DNA from: Fimbriimonadaceae bacterium
Lineage (GTDB): Bacteria > Armatimonadota > Fimbriimonadia > Fimbriimonadales > Fimbriimonadaceae
Reading direction: 5' to 3'
Length of the DNA: 64,000 nt
NCBI GenBank assembly: GCA_019638775.1
Contig: JAHBTD010000001.1
Coordinates: 868,001-932,000 of the forward strand
Both the position numbers and the translations under genes were made by a program. A model generated the notes under the pieces. The model saw only the letters and a program-made list of their open reading frames with translations, did no database searches and was not told where the DNA came from. Positions within the stretch are counted from its first letter, which is position 1. Every line of letters begins with the position of its first letter. This document shows positions 50,207 through 59,337 of the stretch, one piece after another.

Positions 50207-51189
50207 AGGTCTGTATCGTTGGCGCGGGGGTATCGGGATTAGCCGCGGCACGCGCCCTTAAGCAGGCCGGCCTTGAGTCTGTGGTTTATGAAAAATCGGA
50301 TATCCCCGGGGGGCGTGTCGCCACCGTGGAGGAGTCTAGCTACCTTTTCGATTCTGGGGCGACCTCGGTCGCTCCTCGAGGCAAGCACATCGAAAGAGCG
50401 ATGCTTGAGGAGCTTGACCTCACAGATCTCGTCCGCGTCGCGTTGCCGATCTTCACTCACTCGTCCTTGCGAGTTATCGCAGGCGACTCCAAAAAGAACG
50501 CGATCCCTCGGTATGCGTATGCGAAGGGGCTTATCACTCTGCCCAAGCTCCTGGCGAAGGACCTGGATATCCGATTTGGCATCGAGGTTGAGTCGATTTA
50601 TCGCAACGGGACCAAGGTTTACCGAGTGGCAGGGGAGGACTATGACGCCGTCATTCTCACGCCCCCTATTCCACAGGTGCGAGAGCTGCTAGCTTCGGCG
50701 GGAGAGAGTCGCCCTTTGGCGAATACGTCGTTCCGGTCGTGCTTGAGCATCTGCCTCGGATACCGAAGAGTGCTGCCAGAAGTGGGCTATCACGCGCTCC
50801 TCGACCCCGATCAGCGACACCCGCTTACCTGGCTCAGCCTGGAGTCTGTGAAGTGCCCCTATTATGCGCCCAAGGGGTGTACGTCTTTGGTCGCGCAGAT
50901 GAGCCCACAATTCAGCCGAATCAATTTCGAGAACTCCGACGAGCAGATCGTCGAGCCGACGATTGAGTTCATCAAGCGCTTGTATGGGCAGGATTGGGAT
51001 CAGCCGGAGGTGGCTCTCGTTCGGCGTTGGCGCTATAGCCAGCCGGAGATAACGGCGATGTTTGAGAATGTGAATCATCCCTCAGCGCGGCTGCTCATCG
51101 CGGGCGACGGAGTGATGGGGGGGCGTGTGGAGTACGCCTATGAGGCGGGATATCTTGCGGCTCAAATTCTTATCGAGCAGGCAAAATAA
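50203..51189 (+). CDS. FAD-dependent amine oxidase/protoporphyrinogen oxidase-like protein
   Basis: This 328-residue flavoprotein begins with the FAD Rossmann motif KVCIVGAGVSGLAAARAL and the acidic end YEKSDIPGGRVATVEE, with GGR contacting FAD. It ends with RLLIAGDGVMGGRVEYAYEA, the second FAD site. The middle has the substrate-domain pattern of NAD(P)/FAD amine oxidase-like proteins (RenA-type). GGGGAGAGG precedes ATG 50203. The natural substrate is unknown; it is too short for a true protoporphyrinogen oxidase. Confidence 0.88.
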   Translation: MKVCIVGAGVSGLAAARALKQAGLESVVYEKSDIPGGRVATVEESSYLFDSGATSVAPRGKHIERAMLEELDLTDLVRVALPIFTHSSLRVIAGDSKKNAIPRYAYAKGLITLPKLLAKDLDIRFGIEVESIYRNGTKVYRVAGEDYDAVILTPPIPQVRELLASAGESRPLANTSFRSCLSICLGYRRVLPEVGYHALLDPDQRHPLTWLSLESVKCPYYAPKGCTSLVAQMSPQFSRINFENSDEQIVEPTIEFIKRLYGQDWDQPEVALVRRWRYSQPEITAMFENVNHPSARLLIAGDGVMGGRVEYAYEAGYLAAQILIEQAK

Positions 51190-51221
51190 AAAGGTCCGGG
51201 CAACCACTCCCGGACCTTTAT
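51190..51221. terminator. bidirectional terminator
   Basis: AAAGGTCCGGG (51190-51200) and CCCGGACCTTT (51209-51219) pair perfectly around an 8-nt loop. It lies 1 bp after the amine oxidase stop and before the end of the convergent flagellin gene. Confidence 0.85.
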
Positions 51222-51246
51222 TCGTCTCACGGAACCGCTAAGGAAC

Positions 51247-52689
51247 TTAGCGGAGAAGCGACAGAACCGACTGCGGAGCGCTGTTCGCCTGAGCGAGCAT
51301 GCTCAGACCGCTCTGCTGCAGAATCTGAAGTTTCGTGAACTTCGACATCTCTGCGGCTACATCCACGTCGCGGATTGCGCTTTCCGAAGCCGACAGGTTC
51401 TCCTTGGCGACGCCGAGAGCTCGAATGTTCGACTCAAGAACGTTGCGCTGGAACGAACCCATTTCGCCTCGCGACTTGGCAACCTGGTTGATCGCCGCGT
51501 CGATGACGCTCAGTGCGTTGGTGGCGCCGGAAGCGGTCGTGATGTCCAGGTTGCTCAAGTTGAGACCCGAAACAGCGCCCGATCCAAGCTGCGAAGCCGA
51601 GAAGTTGCCGAGCGAGAGGTTTGCCGTCTGGTTGGCGTTTCCACCGACCTGGAACTGAGCAGAGCCCACGCTGGCGTAACCGATGGCAGTTGCCGATGTC
51701 GATGCACCCGGGGTGATCTTGATCGAGTTGCCGTCGTTGTCTGTAAGGAAGAGACCGCTCTGTCCACCGCGTCCACCGGTGAAGGTGACTGTGGTGACAC
51801 CACCAGCTGTTGCGCCGTTCGTGTCGATGGACACGGTTGCGACAGCGTTGGTTCCGGTAGCGGTTGCAGTTCCGGCAGTATTCAAGATACCGCTGGCATC
51901 CGAAAGGACGATGTTGCCTCGGGTGCCGTACTCCGTGGAGGTGAGCGAAACGCCTGTGCCGCTGGTCAGATCGGCGGTAACGCCTGTCTGAGCGGAGACG
52001 CTGTTGATCTGATTGATCAGGTCGCCAACCGTCGTCGAAGATGTGGTGTTGAACGTGTAGCCGTTGATCGAGAGCTGACCTGCAGCAACCGTATCGGAGG
52101 TTGCCGTATAGATCGTTGCGCCAGCGATGGTTGCCTGGCTTGCGCTCGTCGTGACGGTCATCGTTACAACGGAGTTTGTCGTCAAAGCAGCGCTGTTGAA
52201 CTGGCCGCTAAAGTACATCGAGCTAACGTTGCCCGTGCTGGTCACGGAAGCGGAAACGCCTGCGCTACCATCAAGCAACTTCTTGTTACCAAACTGAGTC
52301 GTCGAAGCAATTCGGTTGATGGAATTGACGATCGAGTTCAGCTGGCTCTGGTTTGCCTGGAGCTGGTCGGCGCTGAGCGTACCGGTGTTACCGGAAGCAA
52401 CGGAAAGGCCACGAGCGTCGCGAAGAAGTCGGTTGACCTCGTCGAGAGCGCCTTCTGCGGTCTTTGTATAGTTGAGCGCGTCCTGGTTGTTTCGGACTGC
52501 CTGGTCGATACCCGAGATCTGAGCTCGGAAGTTCTCGGAAATAATCAAGCCGGCGGGATCGTCCGCAGCTGAGTTAATGCGAAGACCCGTCGATAGGGCC
52601 GTCATCGACTTCGAAAATTCTGCACTGGTCGATGTAAGGTTGCGCAGAGCATTCATAGCCTGCACGTTTGTATTCACGCGAAATGACAT
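51247..52689 (-). CDS. fliC: flagellin
   Basis: This 480-residue flagellin has the conserved N-terminal D0/D1 helices (RVNTNVQAMNALRNL, LSTGLRINSAADDPAGL, ISGIDQAVRNNQDALNYTKT) and the C-terminal D1/D0 (IDAAINQVAKSRGEMGSFQR, MSKFTKLQILQQSGLSMLAQ, SAPQSVLSLLR). The middle (about 140-390) is Ser/Thr/Gly-rich and beta-forming, the variable surface domain and a possible glycosylation target. GGGAGGATC lies before the ATG. An ACGAAC-GAAA-GTTCGT hairpin lies in the leader (about 52708-52722). No other flagellar genes are nearby. Confidence 0.97.
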   Translation of the reverse strand: MSFRVNTNVQAMNALRNLTSTSAEFSKSMTALSTGLRINSAADDPAGLIISENFRAQISGIDQAVRNNQDALNYTKTAEGALDEVNRLLRDARGLSVASGNTGTLSADQLQANQSQLNSIVNSINRIASTTQFGNKKLLDGSAGVSASVTSTGNVSSMYFSGQFNSAALTTNSVVTMTVTTSASQATIAGATIYTATSDTVAAGQLSINGYTFNTTSSTTVGDLINQINSVSAQTGVTADLTSGTGVSLTSTEYGTRGNIVLSDASGILNTAGTATATGTNAVATVSIDTNGATAGGVTTVTFTGGRGGQSGLFLTDNDGNSIKITPGASTSATAIGYASVGSAQFQVGGNANQTANLSLGNFSASQLGSGAVSGLNLSNLDITTASGATNALSVIDAAINQVAKSRGEMGSFQRNVLESNIRALGVAKENLSASESAIRDVDVAAEMSKFTKLQILQQSGLSMLAQANSAPQSVLSLLR

Positions 52690-52819
52690 TTAAGTTGATC
52701 CTCCCTGAGTAACGAACTTTCGTTCGTGGTTGCCTGGGCCACCCTCCATCGGTTCGCCCCAAGGTCATCCTGACTTGGCTTCCGTTTCTGTTTTTCCTAT
52801 TTGTGAAGGAATACCGGCT

Positions 52820-52859
52820 CGCAGGATTACCAGGGTGTGGAAAACCCGGTAATCCTGCG
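52820..52859. terminator. long hairpin after the MFS gene
   Basis: CGCAGGATTACC and GGTAATCCTGCG form a 12-bp stem, with GGGT/ACCC extending it inward. It lies 16 bp past the MFS stop on the minus strand. No T tract follows, so it may act as an mRNA 3'-end hairpin. Confidence 0.55.
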
Positions 52860-52875
52860 GAGTATCGCGAAAGTG

Positions 52876-54183
52876 TTAGGAGGCTTCTGCGGTACTTGGT
52901 TCAAGCGGCGTTGACGCCAACTTCTCAGACTCAGGATCCGTCCCTATAGACTCGGTTTCGGGCAAAACCGTGGTCCTGAACGGCTTGGATGTATAGCCCA
53001 ACAGACCGGTGGCAACAGACGATAACCCCATGATCAAGAATGTGACGGCAAGGCCTATCGCTTGGATGATCGCGCCGCCGAGAATCTGTCCCACGGGCAT
53101 GACACCCATCCCCAACATGCTAAAGCAACTGTTGACACGGCCCCGGAAGTTGTCGGGGACTGTCAGCTGCGAATAGGTGTTGATGGGAATTTGGAAGACC
53201 GGCATGATGATGCCTGCCGCAAGATTCCAGAACGCAAACATGTATATGTTCTTCGAGAAAGCCATTGCGGCAATCGTCACACCAATTGCGGCGATGCCCC
53301 AGATAAACGACATCCCTACCCTTACCAGTTTCAGCCTGCTCACCAGTGCGCTGCCAAGAACCATCCCGGCAAAGTAGGACAGCTCGCAGAAGGCAAGAGT
53401 CCCCGGTTTGCCGCCAAACCATTCGTCGTTTGCAGCCACGTAGGTGACCATAAACGGCGCGAAAATGAGGCTTGTGAGCACACTCAAATACAGCAGCATC
53501 ATGAGTTCGCTGCGACTCTTGAGGTAGCGGATGCCCTCTACGAATTCGGCGAGCGGATGCTTGACGGCGGCGCCTTCAGGCACGATCGTCGGCAACTGCC
53601 TTGTGTAGAGCGTGGAGATCAAGAACGTCAGGCCGTTTACCGTCACCGCAGTGAGGAAGAACCACTTTTGCGACACACCCCACAGTGCGCTTAGAACCGT
53701 CGCTGACAAAGCCAGGCTCGCCATCGGCACGATGTTTCGGAACATCGCAAAGATCGCGTTCGCCTCCAGCAAATGCTCTTTGGGCACCAATCGCGGCATC
53801 GCTGCGCTTCGGGCCGGGAGCATAAATGCAGTGGCGATAGACAAACATGGCGCAACGACAAACAGCAGCCAAATGGGCGGAGTGCCCATGGTTGCGATGA
53901 CCACCGCGAACATGGCGAGAATTGCAAACGGCGCGAGGTCCGCAATGAGCATGATTTTTCGCCGGTCGAACTTGTCGGCAACCACACCTGCATAGGCGCT
54001 GAAAATCAGAAACGGCAACGACTCGGCCGCACCGATAAGGCCGACCATTGTGTTCGAGCCCGTCATCTTCTTGACCATGAAGAGGAACAGGACATAGTAC
54101 ATCGTGTCGCCAAAAAACGACACAAGCTGGCCGATCAGCAGTAAACGAAATGGGCGTATGGATAATGCGCGGGATCGAAACAT
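52876..54183 (-). CDS. MFS transporter (MFS_3-type efflux)
   Basis: This 435-residue protein has twelve predicted TM segments. It shows the early MFS features FRLLLIGQLVSFFGDTMYYV and loop 2-3 GVVADKFDRRKIMLIAD, then a mid-protein second half starting about residue 225. Members of this group (MFS_3, enterobactin or macrolide exporters) move small molecules outward with protons. The C-terminal 35 residues are polar and acidic. GGAGG lies before the ATG. The substrate is unknown. Confidence 0.92.
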   Translation of the reverse strand: MFRSRALSIRPFRLLLIGQLVSFFGDTMYYVLFLFMVKKMTGSNTMVGLIGAAESLPFLIFSAYAGVVADKFDRRKIMLIADLAPFAILAMFAVVIATMGTPPIWLLFVVAPCLSIATAFMLPARSAAMPRLVPKEHLLEANAIFAMFRNIVPMASLALSATVLSALWGVSQKWFFLTAVTVNGLTFLISTLYTRQLPTIVPEGAAVKHPLAEFVEGIRYLKSRSELMMLLYLSVLTSLIFAPFMVTYVAANDEWFGGKPGTLAFCELSYFAGMVLGSALVSRLKLVRVGMSFIWGIAAIGVTIAAMAFSKNIYMFAFWNLAAGIIMPVFQIPINTYSQLTVPDNFRGRVNSCFSMLGMGVMPVGQILGGAIIQAIGLAVTFLIMGLSSVATGLLGYTSKPFRTTVLPETESIGTDPESEKLASTPLEPSTAEAS

Positions 54184-54532
54184 GGGGCCTCCGGGAAAGA
54201 GGGTCGGGCTTGCCTATCTCTCAACGCCTCCGATTCAGTTACGGCGTTAAGGCTTGGCCTGCGATTGTCGAGCCGGGAAGGAGATCGGCTCATCCCGGGG
54301 GTTATAGCTTAATCATGCTGTCCATCATGTTAGCCGGAGGTTGGGCCCTAGAGCGTGGGACCTGGGGCGTTAGGCCCGGGGATTGCGGAGAGGACTTATA
54401 AGACGGATACGACGTGTAGGACCTATAACCCTATTGCCCCAGACCTCACGCCCAACGCCCGAATGCCTGAACGCCCCAACGCCCCAACGCCCCAACGCCC
54501 CAACGCCCCAACGCCCCAACGCCCCAATCGTG
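54184..54532. repeat. intergenic region with CCCCAACG minisatellite
   Basis: No gene is supported. About seven copies of an 8-bp unit CCCCAACG occupy about 54474-54528; the unit gives a spurious open frame. Earlier text (GCGTGGGACCTGGGGCGTTAG) resembles degenerate units. Confidence 0.75.
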
Positions 54533-54538
54533 CATTAT
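54533..54538 (+). promoter_or_regulatory. -10-like CATTAT, leaderless arrangement
   Basis: CATTAT is followed by 6 nt and then ATG at 54545. This start also leaves the minisatellite outside the protein. Confidence 0.4.
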
Positions 54539-54544
54539 TCAACC

Positions 54545-55054
54545 ATGATCCGTCCATTCGAAGACCGTGACGCCGGGGCTGTGACCGCCATCGAGAACTA
54601 CTCGATCCTCCATTCTCCCGCGCACTTCGGCATTACCCCGATTACCGCATCGGATACGCTGGACGCTTATCATGTGGGGCAAGGGCGGTATCCGTGGTTT
54701 GTGGCGGAGGAGGACGGCCGGGTGGTGGGGTTTGCGCGGGGCGGGCCTTGGAAGGCGCGGGAGGCTTACGCTCCGGCTGTGGCGGTCGGAGTTTATGTGG
54801 ATGCGGAGTATCAGGGGAAGGGGATCGGGCGGCAGCTTTATGAAGAGCTTTTTAGGGCACTGCGGGAGGCGGGGACGTTTCACTGTGTGATCGCGGGGAT
54901 CACGCTGCCGAACGAGGCGAGCGTGCGGCTGCACGAAGCGTTCGGGATGAAGTACATCGGGACGTTTCCGAACGTTGGCTATAAGTTCGGCAAGTGGTGG
55001 GATACGGGCTATTGGGTGCTGGAGATCGGGGAGATAGAAGTAGGCACAACCTAA
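54545..55054 (+). CDS. GNAT acetyltransferase, phosphinothricin acetyltransferase-like
   Basis: This 169-residue enzyme matches the PAT/Bar group: IRPFEDRDAGAVTAIENYSI, GFARGGPWKAREAYA, SVYV-like VGVYVDAEYQGKGIGRQLYE (acetyl-CoA loop QGKGIG), and NEASVRLHEAFGMKYIG. Such enzymes acetylate amino groups of phosphinothricin, methionine sulfoximine or related amino acids. ATG at 54545 is chosen because the longer frame is minisatellite. alaS follows 38 bp downstream. Confidence 0.9.
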   Translation: MIRPFEDRDAGAVTAIENYSILHSPAHFGITPITASDTLDAYHVGQGRYPWFVAEEDGRVVGFARGGPWKAREAYAPAVAVGVYVDAEYQGKGIGRQLYEELFRALREAGTFHCVIAGITLPNEASVRLHEAFGMKYIGTFPNVGYKFGKWWDTGYWVLEIGEIEVGTT

Positions 55055-55092
55055 GTTCAAACCCAGCCTGCCGGGTACCCTAATGAGCGCTC

Positions 55093-58000
55093 ATGACCGC
55101 TTCCGAGCTGCGCAGGAAATATCTGGAATTTTTTCAGTCGAAGGGCCACACTTTGTACCCTTCTGGCTCGCTCATTCCGTTCGACGTGACGGGGCGTTTG
55201 GACGAGTCGCTGCTCTTCAACGGCGCGGGCATGGTGCAGTTCAAGCCGTTCTTTCGGGGCGTCGCCGAGCCCCCCAGCCGCCGACTGACGAACGTCCAAA
55301 AATGCGTCAGGACGGGCGACATTGAAGAGGTCGGAAATCTCTCTCACCTCACCTTCTTTGAGATGCTGGGCAACTTCAGCTTTGGCGACTATTTCAAGGA
55401 AGAAGCGATCGCCTACTCTTGGGAGTTTTTGACTTCGCCGCAGTGGTTGGGACTGGACCCCAAGCGGCTAAGCTTTACGGTTTTTGAAGAGGATGACGAG
55501 GCTTACGATTGCTGGGCAAAGCATGTGAGCAGCGTTGGCATCGACCCGGAAACGCGCGTCTTTCGGCTTGGCGAAGAGACCAACTATTGGCCAGCCGGAG
55601 CGTTCAGCAAAGGGCCTCCCGGACCGTGTGGTCCGAACTCGGAGATGTTCTACTGGACGTCTACCGATGTCCCCGTTCCCGGCATATCGGCAGGCGATTA
55701 TTCACGCGAGCAGTGGCTTCACGACGACGAGGTGAAGAACTGGCTGGAGATCTGGAACGACGTCTTCATCCAGTTTGAATGGCAGGGGCAACTGCGCAAT
55801 CCGGAGCGGCCTTCAGACGGTTTTGAGAAGTCGGGAATGCCGAACTTGCCGTTTAAGTCGGTGGATACCGGGATGGGGCTTGAAAGGACGGCGACCGTGC
55901 TTGCCGGGTTGAAATCGGTTTACGACACGGACGTTTTTGCGCCGATTATTCGGAAGATTGAGGAGATTGGGGGCAGCGGTGAAGCGGGGGGCCACCCCCA
56001 CCCCGAACCCCTCCCCCGTCAAGGGGGAGGGGACCTTGCTGCGTCGGGAGAGGGTGATGCAAGTCTGCAGCCAGGCGATGATCGTCACCCCCACCCTGTT
56101 CGCTCCGCTCACAGCCTCCCCCCTCAAGGGGGAGGGGACTCAACCCCCACCCCTCAATCCCCTCCCCCTACTCCTTCGTCGCATGGGGAGGGGAATTCCT
56201 ACCCCACCCCCAACCCCTTCCCCACCACGGCTTCGCTGGGGCAAGGAGGGGGCTATCGGTACGGCACCGACCCGGACAAAGACCGCGCTACCCGGATCAT
56301 TTGTGACCACATCCGCACCGCATGTTTCTGTATCGCCGACGGCATTCTCCCCGGCAACACGGGTCGCGGATATGTGCTGCGGCGGCTAATCCGTCGGGCG
56401 GTGTTGAAGGGTCAGCGGGCGTTGGGGTTTGAGCAGCCGTTCTTTCACTTGGTTTATGAGGGCGTTGTGGAGGCGATGGGGGATCACTACGGTCAGCTCA
56501 CCGAGCGGCGAGATGTGATTGTGGAGACGCTGAAGAGTGAGGAGGCGCTGTTTAGGCGAAGTCTAAATCTGGGGTTAGAAGTTTTCATTGAACATCTGCG
56601 AGAGGTTGCTCGCTCACAGGAGTTTGAGATTTCCCCTGCTACCTACTTAATTGCCACGGGAAGCGAAGAAGTTGAGATCGATCACATGTCTCTCGAAAAG
56701 GAGACAAGCTACGTTCGTAGGTTGAGTACAGTTCAAGACTTCAAGACATATTTTGAGGAACGTCACCTTGACCAGCGGTTAGAGGCAATGGCCCCTCCTG
56801 TTCCAATACTACGCGGCGAGTCAGCTTTCCAGCTCTACGACACCTACGGCTTCCCCCTTGAAGTCACTCAAGAGCTTTGCGAAGAAGCGGGCGTTTCCGT
56901 TGACATCGAAGGCTATGAGCGGGCGTTGAAAGAGGCTCAAGAGCGGTCGCGCGGGGCGTCGGGAATGGACTCCGTTTATGGCGGGGTAGAGATCACATTC
57001 CAAGTGCTGATTCAGACCGACGACGGCAATGCAACACCCACAGTGTTTCGGGGGTATGAGGAGACTGCGGTGCGGGCGAAGATCGTGGGGGCGATTGCGG
57101 TTGTTGAGGGGGCTGGCGGCGAGGCCGGGGACCACCCCCACCCCGAACCCCTCCCCCGTCAAGGGGGAGGGGACCCTGTTGCGTCGGGAGAGGGTGATGC
57201 AGGTCAGGGGGCAGATAACCCCACCCCCAACCCCCTCCCCACCACGACTTCGTCGAGGGAAGGAGGGGGCTCAGAAGAAACCCCCACCCCTCAATCCCCT
57301 CCCCCTACTCCTTCGTCGCATGGGGAGGGGAGCATGTTGATCGCCATCGCCCTTGACCAAACTCCGTTCTATGCCGAATCCGGTGGACAAGTCAGTGATG
57401 AAGGCACCATCGACGCCGGGAAATATCAATTCCGTGTCATAGACGTAACGAAACAGGATGGCGTGTGGGTTCATCTGACCGAGCCAGTGAATTTCGAGGA
57501 CGACCTTGGCGCGGACATGGACGAAATCAACGCGAGCGTGCAGAAGCTGCTTTTTGGGCTGGACGCACAGGCACGGGTGGACGAAAGCCGACGCCGCGCT
57601 ATCATTCGCAATCATACGGCGACGCATTTGCTCCATGCCGCGTTGAGGGAGGTTCTCGGAAAGCATGTCACCCAGGCGGGATCCTATGTCGGGCCGGACC
57701 GTTTGCGGTTTGACTTTACGCACGGCAAGGCCCTAACGCCGGACGAGCTTTCGACCGTCGAGCGCATGGTCAACGAGAAGGCCTTGCTGGCAAGCGAGGT
57801 GGTCATCCACAACGATGTGCCAATCGACATCGCCCGGTCGATGGGCGCGATGGCGCTCTTTGGCGAGAAGTACGGCGACCATGTGCGCGTGGTCGAGGTC
57901 CCCGGCTACAGTATTGAACTTTGCGGTGGCATCCACGTTCGCAATACCGCCGAGGTCGGCATGTTTAAGATACTGCACGAAGCAAGCGCAGCAAGTGGCG

Positions 58001-58551
58001 TACGGCGGATTGAAGCCGTCACCGGCGAAGGCGCTTACGACTGGGCCAAGCATCAAGAATTTATCCTGCGCGAGGCGGCGACGCTGCTCAAGAGCAACCC
58101 GCATGATCTGATCAACGCAGTGCAGAAGAGCATCGACCAACTCCGCGAAGAGCGCAAACGCTCGGAGCGAATGCGAACGCAATCCGCAGACGCAAGCCAA
58201 GGCCAAACGGTGATGCTGGGCGAGGTCGAGCTTGCCAGCCAAACGCTCACTGATGGCGACGTGAAGGACGCCAACTTGATCGTGGATAAGCTGATTGACG
58301 GGCACCCGAACCGGGTCGCGCTGGTGGGATTGAGCGCAGAGGGCAAGGTCACTTTTGTGTGCAAAGTTGGCGAAGAGGCGAAGGCGAAGGGCGCTCACGC
58401 GGGCAACTTGGTGAAGGCTTTGGCGGCAATTGTTGGCGGGGGCGGAGGCGGCCGGCCGGACTTTGCGACTGCTGGAGGCCGCGACCCTGGGAAGCTTCTG
58501 GAGGCGATGGCCGAGGCACAGAAGGTCGTGGCTGGCATGGTCGGAGGCTAA
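55093..58551 (+). CDS. alaS: alanyl-tRNA synthetase with two in-frame repeat insertions
   Basis: The 1152-residue product is about 270 longer than usual. Class II motifs are intact (GNFSFGDYFKEEAIAYSWEF; PPGPCGPNSEMFYW; VDTGMGLER). The editing domain keeps HTATHLLHAAL and ELCGGIHVRNT, and a C-Ala-type tail with GGGGGGRPDFA follows. Extra segments are: about 296-388, encoded by family-A repeats (HPHPEPLPRQGGG, PTPQSPPPTPSSHGEG); about 505-575, not repeat-like and lower in GC; and about 674-747, again family-A repeats in the same order. The two repeat segments fall in loops between conserved blocks, and the frame stays open. It is probably functional, since the motifs are unbroken. Confidence 0.95.
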   Translation: MTASELRRKYLEFFQSKGHTLYPSGSLIPFDVTGRLDESLLFNGAGMVQFKPFFRGVAEPPSRRLTNVQKCVRTGDIEEVGNLSHLTFFEMLGNFSFGDYFKEEAIAYSWEFLTSPQWLGLDPKRLSFTVFEEDDEAYDCWAKHVSSVGIDPETRVFRLGEETNYWPAGAFSKGPPGPCGPNSEMFYWTSTDVPVPGISAGDYSREQWLHDDEVKNWLEIWNDVFIQFEWQGQLRNPERPSDGFEKSGMPNLPFKSVDTGMGLERTATVLAGLKSVYDTDVFAPIIRKIEEIGGSGEAGGHPHPEPLPRQGGGDLAASGEGDASLQPGDDRHPHPVRSAHSLPPQGGGDSTPTPQSPPPTPSSHGEGNSYPTPNPFPTTASLGQGGGYRYGTDPDKDRATRIICDHIRTACFCIADGILPGNTGRGYVLRRLIRRAVLKGQRALGFEQPFFHLVYEGVVEAMGDHYGQLTERRDVIVETLKSEEALFRRSLNLGLEVFIEHLREVARSQEFEISPATYLIATGSEEVEIDHMSLEKETSYVRRLSTVQDFKTYFEERHLDQRLEAMAPPVPILRGESAFQLYDTYGFPLEVTQELCEEAGVSVDIEGYERALKEAQERSRGASGMDSVYGGVEITFQVLIQTDDGNATPTVFRGYEETAVRAKIVGAIAVVEGAGGEAGDHPHPEPLPRQGGGDPVASGEGDAGQGADNPTPNPLPTTTSSREGGGSEETPTPQSPPPTPSSHGEGSMLIAIALDQTPFYAESGGQVSDEGTIDAGKYQFRVIDVTKQDGVWVHLTEPVNFEDDLGADMDEINASVQKLLFGLDAQARVDESRRRAIIRNHTATHLLHAALREVLGKHVTQAGSYVGPDRLRFDFTHGKALTPDELSTVERMVNEKALLASEVVIHNDVPIDIARSMGAMALFGEKYGDHVRVVEVPGYSIELCGGIHVRNTAEVGMFKILHEASAASGVRRIEAVTGEGAYDWAKHQEFILREAATLLKSNPHDLINAVQKSIDQLREERKRSERMRTQSADASQGQTVMLGEVELASQTLTDGDVKDANLIVDKLIDGHPNRVALVGLSAEGKVTFVCKVGEEAKAKGAHAGNLVKALAAIVGGGGGGRPDFATAGGRDPGKLLEAMAEAQKVVAGMVGG
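55978..56256 (+). repeat. family-A repeat cluster inside alaS, first insertion
   Basis: At least four tandem hairpin elements of the type CCCCTCCCC(N)GGGGAGGGG. It includes a segment ending GCGTCGGGAGAGGGTGATGC and one with CTCCTTCGTCGCATGGGGAG, both nearly identical to parts of the second insertion. It encodes about 93 residues rich in Pro, His, Gly and Ser. Confidence 0.88.
57112..57333 (+). repeat. family-A repeat cluster inside alaS, second insertion
   Basis: The same elements in the same order as the first insertion, but one unit shorter. Blocks of about 50 bp match the first insertion with no or few changes. It encodes about 74 residues, again Pro/Gly/Ser-rich. Confidence 0.88.
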
Positions 58552-58573
58552 CTTATGCCTGAGCTTTGTTGTC

Positions 58574-58628
58574 ACCCCTCCCTCTGTTCACTACGTTCAC
58601 AGTTCCCTCCCCCTCAAGGGGCGGGAAC
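58574..58628 (+). repeat. family-A repeat after alaS
   Basis: CACCCCTCCCTCTG, a core with CACTACGTTCACAG, then CCCTCCCCCTCAAGGGGCGGG. It lies between alaS and the next gene. Confidence 0.7.
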
Positions 58629-58638
58629 TTAACCCCCA

Positions 58639-59337
58639 ATGGCCGATAGCTCTGCAACTCAGCCTTGGTCGCTCAGACAGGCGATCGAACCCGGTCGCCG
58701 TGCTGTCATCGCCCACTTCAAGCCGATCCTGCTCATCCAGTTTCTGCTCATCATTGTCGTTGTTGCCTACTACGCCTTCCCCGAAGTTCGCGAATTCAGC
58801 CGGTCCTTATCTCAACTTCGGGACCGTGGCGGAACCCTCTTTGCCGCCGCAATGTCAGGGTTTGCGGGAACGGTTGTGCCCGAACTTGCCAAGTTCCTCG
58901 CCGACCGAGGCAATTACAAGCCGACCAAGCCTGCCGATCACCTTTTTAACTTCCTGTTCTTTGCTTTCATCGGCGCGATGGTGGTGAATCTGTTTTATGT
59001 GCTCGCGATCCTCTTTGGCGATAAGCAGGACCCGCTCACCGTGGTCATCAAGGTTGCGGTGGATATGCTCATTTTCAGCGCGCTTATCTCTGCGCCAATC
59101 AGCATCACTTTGCAGCAGTGGAGGCTCGATGGCTATAAGATGCGAAAGACGCTGAGTCGGCTGAGTTTTGTCTTTTTCCGCGACCGGGTTTTGCCGTTGA
59201 TCTTGGTGATTTGGGCGTATTGGGGGCCGGTGGGGCTGTGCAGCTATGCCATGCCACTGTCGTTGCAGCTGTGGGTTTATCTGTTCGCCCAAGCAGCCTA
59301 TAGCTTTATGATCTTGCATATTGCAAGGGGAACGTAG
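58639..59337 (+). CDS. polytopic membrane protein of unknown function
   Basis: This 232-residue protein has about five TM segments (28-48, 68-80 weak, 105-127, 140-160, 180-225) and a cytosolic N-terminus (MADSSATQPWSLRQAIEPGR). The layout (VVPELAKFLADRGNYK, ITLQQWRLDGYKMRKTLSR, FFRDRVLPLILVIWAYWGPV) brings to mind Mpv17/PMP22-type proteins, but the match is only loose. No Shine-Dalgarno is seen. The function is unknown. Confidence 0.7.
   Translation: MADSSATQPWSLRQAIEPGRRAVIAHFKPILLIQFLLIIVVVAYYAFPEVREFSRSLSQLRDRGGTLFAAAMSGFAGTVVPELAKFLADRGNYKPTKPADHLFNFLFFAFIGAMVVNLFYVLAILFGDKQDPLTVVIKVAVDMLIFSALISAPISITLQQWRLDGYKMRKTLSRLSFVFFRDRVLPLILVIWAYWGPVGLCSYAMPLSLQLWVYLFAQAAYSFMILHIARGT

Noticed and set aside
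54383-54544. N-terminal extension of the GNAT protein
   Set aside because: It is translated minisatellite (CCCCAACG) and a -10-like box 6 nt before ATG 54545 gives a better start.
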